Assembly: GCA_033439265.1 (NCBI GenBank)
Contig: JAVTVX010000027.1
Span: forward strand, 13,035,001-13,099,000
DNA length: 64,000 nucleotides
Source: Dillenia suffruticosa
Lineage: Eukaryota > Streptophyta > Magnoliopsida > Dilleniales > Dilleniaceae
Direction of reading: 5' to 3'
The notes beneath the pieces were generated by a model. It was not told the DNA's origin and ran no database searches. It saw only the letters and a list, made by a program, of their open reading frames with translations. The first letter of the stretch is position 1. The number at the start of each line of letters is the position of its first letter. Below are positions 13,501 through 24,712 of this stretch, in pieces. Made by a program: the position numbers and the translations under genes.

Positions 13501-16500
13501 TAGAGAATATCTCAAGATAATATGTAAAGCAATAAAAATAACATACAAGTAATAAAAATTATAAAAAACTCATATCCACCCAAATATTATATTGGTTTGA
13601 AAATTTTATACTGCAATCAAAATTAAGTATCCTAATTAAATTGTATAAAATTATTATTTTGTCAACATAATACCATATAAATTCTCAAAAAAGTAATAAC
13701 ACAAAAATACTATCTAAAGAGTAAACCCCTTTTGGGTTTGTTATTTTATAGAAAGAGAGAGAAATAAAAATGGAAATAAAAGAATGAGGATGATGTTTAA
13801 TGGGGAAAAAGAGAAGGAAGATAGAATTAATGGTAAAACTTTTAGAAAGTTAAAGTAATAAAATAAAATGAAATCAATTTACATAAATACCAGACTTTTT
13901 TTGAATTTGGGGACAATTTAGACAATAGAGGGCTAACAAATATCTATCTACATAAAAAACCCTATAATTTTTTTTCTAGAGTTTCAAGGGCCGAGGGGGG
14001 TCCTTGCCCCCTCACCCCCAGGTAGATGCACCATCCCTAGTTTACACCTTTGTTGTCAAACATAAAGAAGATATCAGAAACAAAGCTAAAGATACTCTAA
14101 CCTGAGGGTTGTATGTACAACCAAAATGTCTCTCAAGGTGTAAGTTTTTGAACATTTAAAGAACGAAGAGATTTTTGGGACAGATAGTAATCTACTTGCT
14201 GGAAAGCAGCAAGATTATGCTAAATTCTCTCTATGAGATGACTATTCAATTAAGATACATATCTTTGACCATGATTTACATGTGTCCATGACCAAATTAT
14301 TTTGGAGTACATAGGACATGCAAAATTGTTGTCACGGTGGATGCAAGATTCTGTTGACATAGCTTTCAGCATGACCTTAGAATATTTGTGGCCTGACGCC
14401 ACACATCAGTCAGCTGAAGAGAAGACGAAAAACAGATATTTTACATGTCTCTTCTGATTCCAGCTTGACCATCGGCAACACATACCAAGTATGGATTGGT
14501 CTTGAGATTGCCAGTCACACCTTGCTCAAACCTCCCCCTCTTCCACTAGTTAATAGTGGCCCTTTAAGGGTTTGAGATCCAGTAAATGACTAATTGCAGC
14601 CATAATTCAGTCATTACCGTAGCAGATAGATTTTCTATGATGCCTTGCTTGATCCTATGACATACATATAAAGGGGAAAAATCCCACAGATGCAATACAT
14701 GTAGCTAGTTTGTTCTCTAAAGAAGTGGCACCAGTTCATGGAGTACCCCGTGAATATCTTCTTATTTCAGGTGGTGACATTTGATGAACACTAGAGGAAA
14801 TTTTCATTAGCATTTCATCCTCAACCCAATGGACGAACAATAGATATTAACAGGAGACTTGGTAATGGAGGGCACAATTATTTGATGGGATCTTCTTCCA
14901 CCTACATCTAATTTGAAGAGAATAGTTCAAATACTGTGAGCACCAATTGGGGAACTTTTAAAACATTTAAGCCTTTTGATTTGATTCCTTTACAGATTTT
15001 CAACTAATCCTATTGCAGAAGCGAACTGTGAATGAGTTTGATGTGTGCCAAGATTGCCTCTAATAAATATGGGAATAAGAGTTAGGCTGAATTAAGTTGC
15101 TGCCATGCTGAATTTGAAGTCGGGGATCAAATTCAAGTTAGAGCAATAAAAACATGAAAGACTTTCAGTTAGCAAATATGAGAAGCTCCAGTAATGAAGC
15201 ATTGCTCCACAGAAGATTTTAAGCGAGATTAGGCATATCCCCAATGCCTATGCATTAATTTTTTAAACAGCATGGGCATGAGAAAATCTTCAATATTTGA
15301 AATCTTAATCTTTACCAAGTATACTATGAAGTTTCATTAGAAGTATTGTAGCTATTCATCCCCCTCCAACTCTCAAGATGTGATTGAAAGATATTGTGGA
15401 CAACAACATTATTTCGTACTCATGGTCTCTATCCGTGTTTGTATCTTTTCTTTTTCTTTCCTTTTTTTTTTTTTGGAGGCAGGGGAGGGGAGAGGAGGGG
15501 AAACTAGCTATAAGGAATATTAAACTATGGCCAGACTGCATGTGGAGTTTATATTATGAATCCAATGATTGGATACTGATTTGTACAGGACCTACCACTA
15601 AATTCAGCATTCAAGCCAGAGGGAAAGATGATACAAAATATGCGGCAAGAAAGCTTATAAAGTATTAGATGAAAGAGGCAATTCTAACGGAAGTATCAAA
15701 TAAAATTAAACTTTCTTAGAAGCTTACAATCTAGTCAAGCTGGTTTTGCATTTGTTGCTTTGTTTTTAAGTCATTATTTGCAATTTTGTATTTTTGGCCT
15801 TTTGGTGGGCCTAAGGGAGTCGGCCAACAAAAACTTGTATGGGCATTTTAGCTGTTGATATGGGCATTTGCTGTGTTTTCCATATTTAATGTATATTTTG
15901 TAACTACTTGATGGCTAGTGCCTAAATATAATTTAGAGTTGAGTGAAGAGGATCGGTAAAATGATGGCATACTCTAAAGTTATTTCTAACTATTTTAACA
16001 AGCCCAAACATACTAACCACCACAGAATCAAAATCAACCCCCTGGAAGAGTGCTGAATATAAGTCATGGATCAACCTGAGATGTTATAAAGGTGAGAAGA
16101 GTGTGATCTACCATGTACTTTTTGCTAATGATACCATCTTACAGTGGTGCAGATGGAAAACAGGTGGATAAAGGAGATACTATTTTAGCTTTGGGATGTG
16201 GTCAAGGCCTGAATCATTTTTAGAAAACTTTGTGTTTCCTCTTTGGGTGGGTGTAAGCTGCTCAGATGAAGTCTACCAAGAATGAATTACCTATCTCTAC
16301 TCAAGTTCTCCATCTGGGAGCTAGAAATAAGAATCTGACCTAGTTGGATCCCATCATAGAAGAATTCAATGACAAGCCTTCACCACAGACAATTCCTTAA
16401 TTGGTCAGCTCCAAAGTTGGCTGGACTATGGGATTCTTAACAAAGGAGATTCCTACCATACATTGCCATTTGAATTGTCCAAGTTATGTGCTTCTGAGAA

Positions 16501-18246
16501 GCCTGTAGAGTGGACGAGGAAACATCTTTGTGGGAGGATGAATTACTAAGCCAAATGACACTGTTGCTTCCATTCAGAATTGATGGCTAAATTCTAGGAA
16601 AAAATAGGAAAAAAAAAAGATTCATCTTAAGGAAGCTGGCAAATTGTTTATATCCTATGGGGACTGTACAACAGGCTTTTGGCTTTGTTCAACTCGGTGC
16701 ATTTTGACAAGATGCTTCGGCAATTCAAGATTGACATGGAAGGCTTGCGAATTAACACTGTCACTGTGAATTTGGAGCATATTATAGTAGGTGGACTTCC
16801 CAGGAGGAGAGGGATCCTTATGAGAAATGGTTTGAAATACAGAAGGATGGATCAAATTTCTACAGTTCAAGTCTGATGAAGATAGCGAGTATAGTCACTA
16901 TATTATCCAATAAAATAGAAGTATACATGCAGTGGAAAAGTTTTAGTCACTCCATCCAAATATGAGGATTTATGAAGAAAACAGTAACTAAACAATGAAA
17001 AAATTCATTAACATGATTCTTATTTAATCCAATAAAACATAGAGCTGGAAAACAAAGTCTCCTACCACAAATGCAGATCATATCAGCTCCTCAACATAAT
17101 CAACTGTGGCACCTTTGACAAAGTCAAGTGAAATTTTATCAACATCCAATTTAACTCCTTCATTCTCAAAACCCCAGAAGTTAGCAGTGGAGAATGGGTT
17201 ACTCAATAGTAAATATGTAACTTCTTCATCCCTTAAGTAAACTAGAGCAACAATTAGAAGAAGAGCAAGACCAGTCATCTGAGTTGATCTCATCATCCAG
17301 TGAAAAGGCATATTGAAACCCGGAACATCCACCTGCTTCAACACTCAGCCTAAGCATCTTTTCTCCCATCAAAGCTTCACTAGCATGCAGCTCTTTCAAT
17401 CTCTGCAAGGGTATCCTATAAATCAACGCAACGTCTATGACTCAAAACCATTGGATTGCTTGAAAAACTGTCACGAAATCATTATTAGCATCACAATCCA
17501 GTTCAGCATACCATAGCCTCCAATCAAAAAGCCCCAGCAGGTAGCATCAATGACAATAAAGTGAAAACCATGTCAGACCCACATCCAAAACACCCAAAAA
17601 TGGTATTCTAAAACCTGAACTATAAAATTTAAACCCCTAATAACAAATTCCAGAATATTAAATGCAATGATCATGATCTTCACACTATTTGGGATGTAAA
17701 GTATAGGAAGCACCAGCAAAAGCATTTTAGGGCTTCAGATTACATTAGCAGGGCATAATTCATGAAAAGCATTATAGGGTTAATTTTAAAAAAAAAAAAA
17801 AAAAACCCTTCTCTTATTCTTATAATTGAAATTGACATTGAAAAAGAAACAATAAAATTAAGCCATTACAAATTATTACTCCTATTGTCAAAAATCATCA
17901 TTTTTTGTTTGCTTCCCCTTCTATCATTGAATTGAATGATAAAAATGAACAGAAATAACATCATTTTTCTCAGAAAATTCCAAATTCGAAAGAAATTCAA
18001 CACAGATACATGTTGTGTTCAATAATTTTAACATAAAGTAAAGGAGTCTGAGAGAGAGAGAGAGAGAGAGAGTACTCGTATGCAACTGTGAGTCATGTGT
18101 ACAGCATCATCATCATCATTATCATGAGAAGAAGATGAAGACGCGTGATGAAGAGCAGAGGAGCTGAGAATTCGACGTCTCTGCTGGTTCTCACGAATCC
18201 GAGTAGCTAAATATGAAGACAATCGATTAACCCCCAATCTCGACAT
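10522..18246 (-). CDS. mitochondrial iron-sulfur carrier, IscA-like 2/3 type (possibly inactive allele)
   Basis: A-type Fe-S carrier that helps assemble [4Fe-4S] clusters in mitochondria; it resembles Arabidopsis At5g03905. I place four exons by eye: 18076-18246, 17272-17402, 17066-17174 and 10522-10587, making 158 codons plus stop, the usual family length. Exon 1 gives an Arg/Ser-rich presequence (MSRLGVNRL...). The three cluster-binding cysteines are present: GGCSGFQY (Cys83) and GGCSCKSSF (Cys148, Cys150). Intron 1 donor is GTACTC beside a (GA)n run (18048-18072). The last intron is about 6.5 kb (10588-17065) with GT donor and CAG acceptor. Two oddities: codon 133, normally Arg in EELIRSAF, is TGA (17078-17080), and the 97-bp second intron ends TG instead of AG (17175-17176). 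As written the protein would lose the C-x-C motif. It could be a decaying gene, a null allele or sequence error; it is not a processed copy, since introns remain. Confidence 0.82.
10661..10856. repeat. 98-bp tandem duplication in the IscA-like last intron
   Basis: Two adjacent units (10661-10758 and 10759-10856), both starting CATGAGAATGAA and ending in AATTTTAT, about 90% alike by eye. They sit just inside the acceptor end of the long intron. Confidence 0.85.
10880..12195. repeat. diverged tandem segmental duplication (about 0.55 and 0.75 kb)
   Basis: Copy A (about 10880-11436) and copy B (about 11437-12195) share a series of blocks in the same order: 'attattgttaaccaat', 'agcaggtcaa', 'gtacaagatg', 'cttaaatcaag', 'gtccagattg', 'aaggacac' and 'gacacatgagccagtgcca'. 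Copy B is longer because of extra sequence around 11560-11720. It is an older duplication than the neighbouring 98-bp one. No coding content. Confidence 0.75.
13449..14039. mobile_element. non-autonomous DNA transposon, MULE-like by target duplication
   Basis: A 591-bp segment flanked by a perfect 9-bp direct repeat, GTTTACACC (13440-13448 and 14040-14048), the size typical of Mutator-like insertions. The ends are only weakly inverted: GGCAGATCCAG near the left, and a G-rich CCTGGGGGTGAGGGGGC (read inward) at the right. This recalls the 'GGCGGATCCAG...GGGGGC' repeats common in plants. Inside it is AT-rich with no ORF. It lies in the long IscA-like intron. Confidence 0.55.
14695..15330 (+). 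mobile_element. Ty3/gypsy integrase scrap (fossil)
   Basis: Plus-strand fragment with the end of a gypsy integrase: a 'hGVPR' type motif near 14735-14760, a degenerate 'HPQTDGQTE' region near 14815-14840, and the downstream 'FEVGD' and 'NAY' motifs near 15113 and 15243. No LTRs seen. Heavily broken and old, inside the IscA-like intron. Confidence 0.65.
16080..16560 (+). mobile_element. LINE (L1-type) reverse transcriptase fragment
   Basis: Around 16110-16145 the plus strand reads LFANDTIL, a decayed form of the LINE RT active-site motif (LFADDTILF). It is followed by a region resembling the 'F...SGL..N..KS' stretch of plant L1 elements, then by weakly similar sequence to about 16560. Many stops and no poly(A) tail identified. 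It lies in the IscA-like intron in antisense to that gene. The boundaries are approximate. Confidence 0.5.
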
Positions 18247-18385
18247 GGATTCGCAAAAGAAGATCTTCTATGTGTTTGTGTGGGTATGTATGTAGCTCCT
18301 CATCCCCACCATTGATAAACAAAGGGAAGAGATATCAAACTGAAACACGAAAGAGACCAGGGATGGCAACGGTTGAGTCATGGTT

Positions 18386-18710
18386 TGTCACGGAGCCCAT
18401 TATTGAACTCAAGTCCAACATCATAAGTTAGTCTAAAAGATCGACCTATTGGATGAGAGACTCTATTAAATTTAAATACTATTTTATAATTTCTTGGGGA
18501 GTCGATATGAGATTTGTAATATTACCCTCTTCTTGATAAATAGGACATACACGGACGATTTTAACTCTGGACGGTTCGCACTTTGAACGGTTTGAGACAC
18601 CATGTAACCTTTTTTTCATTTTGGACGGCTCTTATTCTGATACCAAATAACCTTTTTCTAGGTAGTTCTCTTCCAAGTAACACTTTTTCATGTTAGACTA
18701 GAGACTCTAA
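18386..18710 (-). mobile_element. partial TRIM (miniature LTR retrotransposon)
   Basis: It matches the complete TRIM at 49215-49715 in order and orientation. One LTR (18386-18521) starts TGTCACGGA and ends in a TTTGTAATA-type end. An internal part follows, with CTGATACCA at 18638-18646, the complement of the initiator-Met primer-binding motif TGGTATCAG. The second LTR is not recognised. No coding capacity, as usual for TRIMs. It lies about 140 bp upstream of the IscA-like start codon, possibly in its promoter. Confidence 0.7.
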
Positions 18711-19041
18711 GCATATTTTTGACCTGAACATGGTTGGGATGCAAATGGATATTAGAGTTAGAATCTATGCTCATGTCAAAAATAAAAAATCATATCATAT
18801 TTGGATGACATTTGATTGTAAAAAATATTGAAAAATCAAAATCGAAATCAATTTTAACATTAATTATTTGATTAAACGAACATAATTATTATTGATTTTT
18901 TATTTTTTTTATACAAATAAAATAAATACTAAAATAATTGATTATACATGAAAATATGAAAATAAAAATCTAATTAAATTAAATACTAATTATCCAAACA
19001 AAAAATACAAATAAATATTAAAGAAAATTAATTATACAAAT
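18711..19041. other. AT-rich spacer without genes
   Basis: Very AT-rich spacer between the TRIM fragment and the first MULE. No ORF or named repeat recognised. Confidence 0.5.
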
Positions 19042-19050
19042 AAAAAGTTA

Positions 19051-19140
19051 GAGACATGTACAGAATTAATCTAAAATAAAAAATAAAATAAAATAACCCG
19101 TGGCAGAAAAAAAATTCCCAAAATAACCCGAATTTATCGG
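19051..19140. repeat. left terminal inverted repeat of MULE 1
   Basis: It pairs with 24585-24674. Both start GAGAC(A/T)TGTAC(A/C)GAATTAAT, then share A-rich and 'AAAAAAAATTC' blocks and an 'AATAACC' block. By eye about three quarters identical. Confidence 0.75.
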
Positions 19141-19652
19141 GTGTTGGAGACGCAACCAGATTGTCGTTGTCTTCAAAACACGGCAAGCCTGGCCGCGTCT
19201 TGGAAATGTGGCCAAGCTGGCCGCGTCTTCCAGACCCGGCAAACCCAAGCTAGGCCCAATAGACCCGCGGGCCAACTGGCTGATCCGCAGACCAATGGGC
19301 CAAAACACATGACTCGGACGATCCCACTATATTATCGATATATGTGTTAGGTAAAACAAAAATTGGTGTTCAAAAGACCTCTGGCCCAATGGATCCAACT
19401 CGTGACTTAGTGGACCCGTCTGTATCATCCATATATGTGTTCGGCTATTCCAGCATATCGAATTTGCCGACCAAAACAAATAAATGTATTTTCTGAACAG
19501 TTAATGAAAATAACAATTTGAAAAAAAAAACTAATTTTTTATAAATAGAACAGAAATGAGAAACGAAACAAATAAGATCGAAAAAATAAATATATATAAG
19601 TGAATCGAATTATTATTAATATAATATAGGATACAAAATACATAATATGTAA

Positions 19653-22600
19653 TTAATGTCGTCGTCGCCTTTTTCTATCATAACGTCTAATATTTAAATC
19701 TCTCATAATATCTGTAATGTTGTCTTGAGATAGAAAACTCATATCATGTAATTGTATGATCTGAGAGGGTTCTACATCACTAAAACGTGAAGGGGAAATA
19801 TGTTATATCGTGTGTGTATCATCTCTCTGAAATTGTGTCTGTCCCTCAACTATACGATTGCCTCTCTGTGGGGCGTCAGGAGTAGAGAAATGAGAGAACT
19901 CAAACACTGGTGTATAGAAAGAAGATGAGTCCTCAAACGTATTAGAAGGTTCTGCGACGTCCTCTGGATGCTGAGATGGAAATGGTGATACATCATGAGA
20001 CAATGGCCTCGGACGTGGTCTCGCTCGACTCCGTCGAGATCGATGCTCCTCGTCACCTCCCTCAGCACGACCTCTAGGGTGTCAGGTCTCAGGAGATATG
20101 CCACGTCATCACTCAAAGCTGACATGGTTGTATCCACCACTTCATGGATATGAACATCCTCAGAGTTTTCTCGAATTTGATGCAATGAATTCCACTACAA
20201 ATATCTCGATACACATTAATTAAAGAAAAAAATAAATTGATATAAAATAATTGATATAAATAGAAAAATTAAATTATACGCGTACCACATATCCCAAATA
20301 AGCTCCATGCCGACTAATAAATATACGAAAGATGGAGCGGTACCATGCGGCATAAGAAAGATGGACAGTAGGTCCAACTGACGTGTCAATATGGACTAGA
20401 TGATCGCGTCGGTGAGTCCAAATCTCGATGTAATCGGTATGCTCAACTGACCAATCTGACTCCTATGAACCACGCGTGCTAGTCTCGTGCAATCGATCCT
20501 CAGTATCACAGTGATCCGGAATGAACTGAAATCATCAGTCTCGTGCAATCGATGTCCATGTGACGATTCTCGAAGATCCATCTCGTTGTGATATCGAGAT
20601 GATTGAGCTCTTCCTTTTTGACATCTTAGGGATACATCGGGAATGATTGTAGGGTACGAATCAATGGGCCTTGCCGAATGGTCTCCAACGGGAAAAAAAT
20701 TTTGCTCGTATACCTTAAGTTGATATTCCCATGTATACTATTTTTTGACGATCATATGCACATCAATCATCGTCCATGTTAATACAACAATTGCATGGGA
20801 GCAAGGAATTCTATAGGTTTGTCATTTCCCGCATGTGCAATGATTTTCCCATACATTGACAATCTGTTTATTGCCTCCCTTGTACCTAAAATGTTTCTGT
20901 CTTTTCCCGTTTCAACTTTGAAGATCCCATGCTCCCTACTGAAAGAAACGATGGTATGAAGGTTAGCCCTATTTATCCATCTCCCTAACATGGCAAACAC
21001 ATATTTAGTGTACCGTTCTCTTCTTCCAATTCCCGCATTCACCTTACCCAAATAAGTCTGAAAATAGTTAACGGAATTATAAAAAGTTTTAAGTACCAAA
21101 GAAGAAACCGGTAGATTTCTTGCCCCCTTTAACACGGCATTAAAACTTTCACTGATAGTTGTGGTCATATATCCAAAAGGAACCCCACCATCACGAGAAA
21201 GAGTCCATTGTTCATGAGGAATAGTTGCAAAATAATTAGGAGCGTATTTTTTGATCTCCTTCATCTTCGTCATATATAAGTCAAATTTTCTCCACTGTGG
21301 TTGTAACGTTGCAATCGTAGCAACTCATTTACAAGCTTGACTTTTGTGGTCGTATTGACTAGCGACATGGCGCATGCAAAATCACCACACAGTATTGAGA
21401 GGTAACCACCTGAACTTTGGACGAACAATTGTTGCCCTTATCCCTTTATGTCGATCTGAAATTAAACAAATGGGACATTTTCTATCTTGAACAACAGACT
21501 CTCGCACACACCTAAAAAACCATGACTAAGAAGCAAGTGACTCTCTATCTACCAATCCGAATACCAACGGAACAATATGATTCACTCCATCCCTACTCAT
21601 GTAATTAACAATTTGTGATTATATTTCCTATAAATATAAGTTCTATCTATATTTATCAATGGCCTACAACTCTTAAAGGGTAAAATACTCGGACCAAATG
21701 TCCAAAATAAAGTCTCAAATACCTATTCTCCTCTTGCGTTAAGTGGATCCAACTTCCAATTTACTTATATCCCCGGATTTTTTTGCACTATTGTATCAAA
21801 TAACTGAGGTAGTTGTTTGTAAAAGTCATCCAAATTCTCGTAAACCATTTCTATAGCTCTTCTTTTTGCTGTCCAAACCCTTCTACGAGAAACTGTATAT
21901 GTGGTTTTCTCGGTTATAACAATTCGAAAAAAATAAACTTTTACATTTGAATCTTCCCTCATATAATTAAGCAAATGTCGAGCCATCAAATTTGAATCTA
22001 GTTGTCTATAATCCTGCGTCAACCCAACGTTTACATATGTGTGGGGTTTCTCGACCTTTGTAATCACAAATGCACGAACTAGCCGCGTTCTACAAGCATG
22101 CAACCTCCATCTACAGCCTTCTTCCCTTTGCGTGCAAATTACTGTCCAAAGTTCATGGGTTGATTTACCAACTCGAAATTGATAGTGGTGTTCAACATGA
22201 TACATTTTAACAGTATGAATAAGCTGCTCTTTCGACTCAAATCTTATACCCTTTTTCAATTCGTTGCTGAAACTCCAACTATTAGATGTCAATATGTATT
22301 TTTCCTCAAATGTCACATAACCATCACCACCCGGTACAATCGTCATGAATGGAATGGATTCGTCTACTCCACCGCTCTCATATCTCCGACCACCACCAAT
22401 ATTTACAGACACTGACGAAGGGCTGATCATTAACTGGTTCGCACCACCGCCACCACTCTTACCACCAATTTCATCATCTTCCACTTCATCATCATTATAT
22501 TCTTCTGCCTTTTCTTCTGTCATTTCCTCATCGTCAACATCATTATCTTCGTCTGCAAAGGCAACATCCACTTGAAATTCGATATGTGGATAATCTTCCA

Positions 22601-22971
22601 TGAATCACAATTTTGTACCATAGACATTCCATCATCATATGATATTATGTACAACTCAATCGTCTCACTCACTCCCTGACTCATCGCAAATTCCATCAAA
22701 TTAAAAATATCATTATTATCACTTATCAGAACCAATTCAAACCGTATATTACCATCTCCCATATAAGACATGGAAACCGATAAAAAATCTCTACATATTG
22801 TCTCAACAAATTTATTCGAACACCCTTGCATACTATTTTCAGTAACTTATTAAAATTACAATTTTTCCGTACCCTAATCAACTTTGTCGGACCACGGTTA
22901 TAACGGACTCCATCATCTCCCGTTACAATTTCCCCATTGCTATAACATAACAGAGTTATCATATCCGTCAT
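19653..22971 (-). pseudogene. MuDR-type transposase fused to a plant mobile domain remnant (MULE 1)
   Basis: Minus-strand MULE gene, read by comparison with its sister at 44228-47796. In order: N-terminal PB1-like domain (about 22971-22600), acidic Asp/Glu stretch (about 22600-22480), MuDR DNA-binding region with the FESKEQLIHTVKMYHVEHHY motif and a Cys pair (about 22300-21960), DDE transposase core (about 21720-20900, including the RHKGIRATI and CMRHVAS motifs and SESFNAVLKGAR), SWIM zinc finger ending CSHA (about 20780), the C-terminal half of a PMD (about 20600-20290), an intron of about 90 bp (near 20197-20287), and an Arg-rich tail ending RRRRH and TAA (19653-19655). Several stops and frame changes interrupt it, and the N-terminal half of the PMD seen in MULE 2 is missing. 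A 16-bp direct repeat, GTCTCGTGCAATCGAT, lies in the PMD part (about 20481 and 20541). The transposase is not intact. Confidence 0.85.
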
Positions 22972-22979
22972 TATTCTAT

Positions 22980-24080
22980 ATATAAAAAAACAATTTTAAA
23001 CATTTTATAAATATTCAACAAACATACAAAATAATTTAACAATTAAAAATTAAATCAATTAATAAAATAATAAATATTATATTAATTAAAAATTTATATT
23101 ACTAAAAAAATTTATTACAATATTATTTTATATTATAATAAACTTTTAAACTAAATTATAAACCCTAAACTTACTTTATATTTATAATACTAATTTTAAT
23201 AATAGAATGATAAAAATAAATTAACAATTTGATAAAAATACTAATTTTAATAATTTTAATATTTAGAATTAAATTACCAAATATTAACTAAAATAATTTA
23301 TTAAATAATTTTACAATAAAATTTTTAAATAATACAAAAAAATGTTACATGTTTTTAATATTTACTAATACTTTTATATTAAACTAAAAGTATTAATATA
23401 TTATATTTTATAACTATATTTATTATAACAATAAATATATTTACATATTAATACATTCTAAATTTAAATAAAATCGTTTAATTTAAAATATTTTAATGTA
23501 AATATATTTAAATATCAACATTAATATTTAATCTAAGTTTTAAATTTATTTAAGTAATTAAAAAATGGTCCCTTTAAAATATTTAAATATAGTCAGTTGA
23601 TTTAAAATATTTTAATATAAATATAGTCATTTCAAATATATTTAACTATAAAATTTATAATAATTAATAGTTTAATATAACTATTACTATTTTTTATTCA
23701 AAAATCCCAATAAAAATTTAATTAGTACTAAATTATTGTATTAACTTACTCCTAACTAAATTTTAATCTACATTAAATTTAAATTTAATCTATATCAAAT
23801 TTTATCTTTACAATAAAATTATTTATTAAATTAAATTTAATCTATATACAATAAAATTTAAATTGAATCTATATTTAATCAACTAATTTAATATTAATAT
23901 AAATTAACTAAATATTTAATATTTATTAAATTAATTAATTACACTACATCATAATTAATAACACCATTAATTAAAATTAATAACAAAATTCATATAAATT
24001 TATTGAACATAAAACATAAATTTCATTCACAAATACATATGTTTATAAAATTATGCAACTCAAATAATTTAAATTGAGAT
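22980..24080. other. AT-rich upstream region of MULE 1
   Basis: About 1.1 kb of very AT-rich sequence with TTAATATTTAAAT-type words between the transposase start and the subterminal repeats. No ORF. It probably contains the element's promoter, but no single TATA box stands out. Confidence 0.5.
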
Positions 24081-24299
24081 AGAAAAAATTTTATATTTTC
24101 GAATTTTTTGGAATAAACACCATATAATGTTGAAAGTTCCAACAGCTATTGTAGTTTTCGTCTTCCTTCCAAATGGCCAGATCTAGAGCAAGTTTGAGAG
24201 AAGGGTGGTTCTTCGTTCGGCTGCTACGGGAGAGGAGAGGAGAGGAAGAGGGGAGGGGAAAGGCAGAATACAAAAGAGGAGAGGGAGGGTAGAGGGGAG

Positions 24300-24600
24300 G
24301 GGGCCGCGTCTTCAAACGAAACACGGAAAGCCACATGTCGCGTGGGTAGGCTTTCCACGTCTTGAAGATGCAGCAATCTTTTTCGCGTCTTCAAGACGTG
24401 GAAAGCCAGGTGTCGCATATTGAAGACGCGGCCAGGCTTTCCGCATCTTCAAGACATGGCAATACTTGCTGCGTTTACAAGACGCAACAAGTTCTGTCAC
24501 GTCTTGTAGTCGCGGCAGGCCTGTGACTCTCAGAGCCACACAAACGGTGTCGCGGGTTTAACCCGCGACAAATATGGTCGCGGATCTAACCTGCGACAAA
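24300..24600. repeat. palindromic subterminal repeats of MULE 1 (right side)
   Basis: A run of imperfect palindromes centred on TTcAAG, e.g. CGCGTCTTCAAGACGTGG near 24385, alternating with 'GGAAAGCC' or 'GGCTTTCC' words. It ends with a near-perfect palindrome having arms GTCGCGGGTT/AACCCGCGAC (24549-24569) and a weaker second copy (24577-24597). Related units occur at the left end (19140-19260). Confidence 0.8.
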
Positions 24601-24674
24601 TATAGGTTATTTGGAGAATTTTTTTTCCCTTGGGTTTTTTTAAATTTTTTTTGGATTAATTCGGTACAAGTCTC
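24585..24674. repeat. right terminal inverted repeat of MULE 1
   Basis: Inverted partner of 19051-19140. It ends at TCTC (24671-24674), immediately followed by the right copy of the target duplication AAAAAGTTA. Confidence 0.75.
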
Positions 24675-24712
24675 AAAAAGTTAATCCTAAATTGGCTTGC
24701 AGTCACAATTGT

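Larger units (their letters stand above)
19051..24674 (-). mobile_element. Mutator-like element (MULE) 1, complete ends
   Basis: A 5.6-kb element flanked by a perfect 9-bp target duplication, AAAAAGTTA (19042-19050 and 24675-24683). Its ends are inverted: the left begins GAGACATGTACAGAATTAAT and the right, read inward, begins GAGACTTGTACCGAATTAAT. Similarity continues imperfectly for about 85-90 bp. The gene (19653-22971) is on the minus strand and encodes a MuDR-type transposase followed by a PMD remnant. A very AT-rich upstream region (22980-24080) and palindromic subterminal repeats (19140-19260 and 24300-24600) complete it. The perfect target duplication suggests a fairly recent insertion, although the gene is disrupted. 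Confidence 0.9.

Noticed and set aside
16679-16876. 65-codon open frame on the plus strand in the IscA-like intron
   Set aside because: No family resemblance; lies beside a LINE scrap and is open on both strands by chance.
17078-17344. 88-codon open frame starting inside exon 2 of the IscA-like gene
   Set aside because: Its N-terminal half is the wrong frame of exon 2 and the translated intron; only its C-terminal part is the real exon 3.
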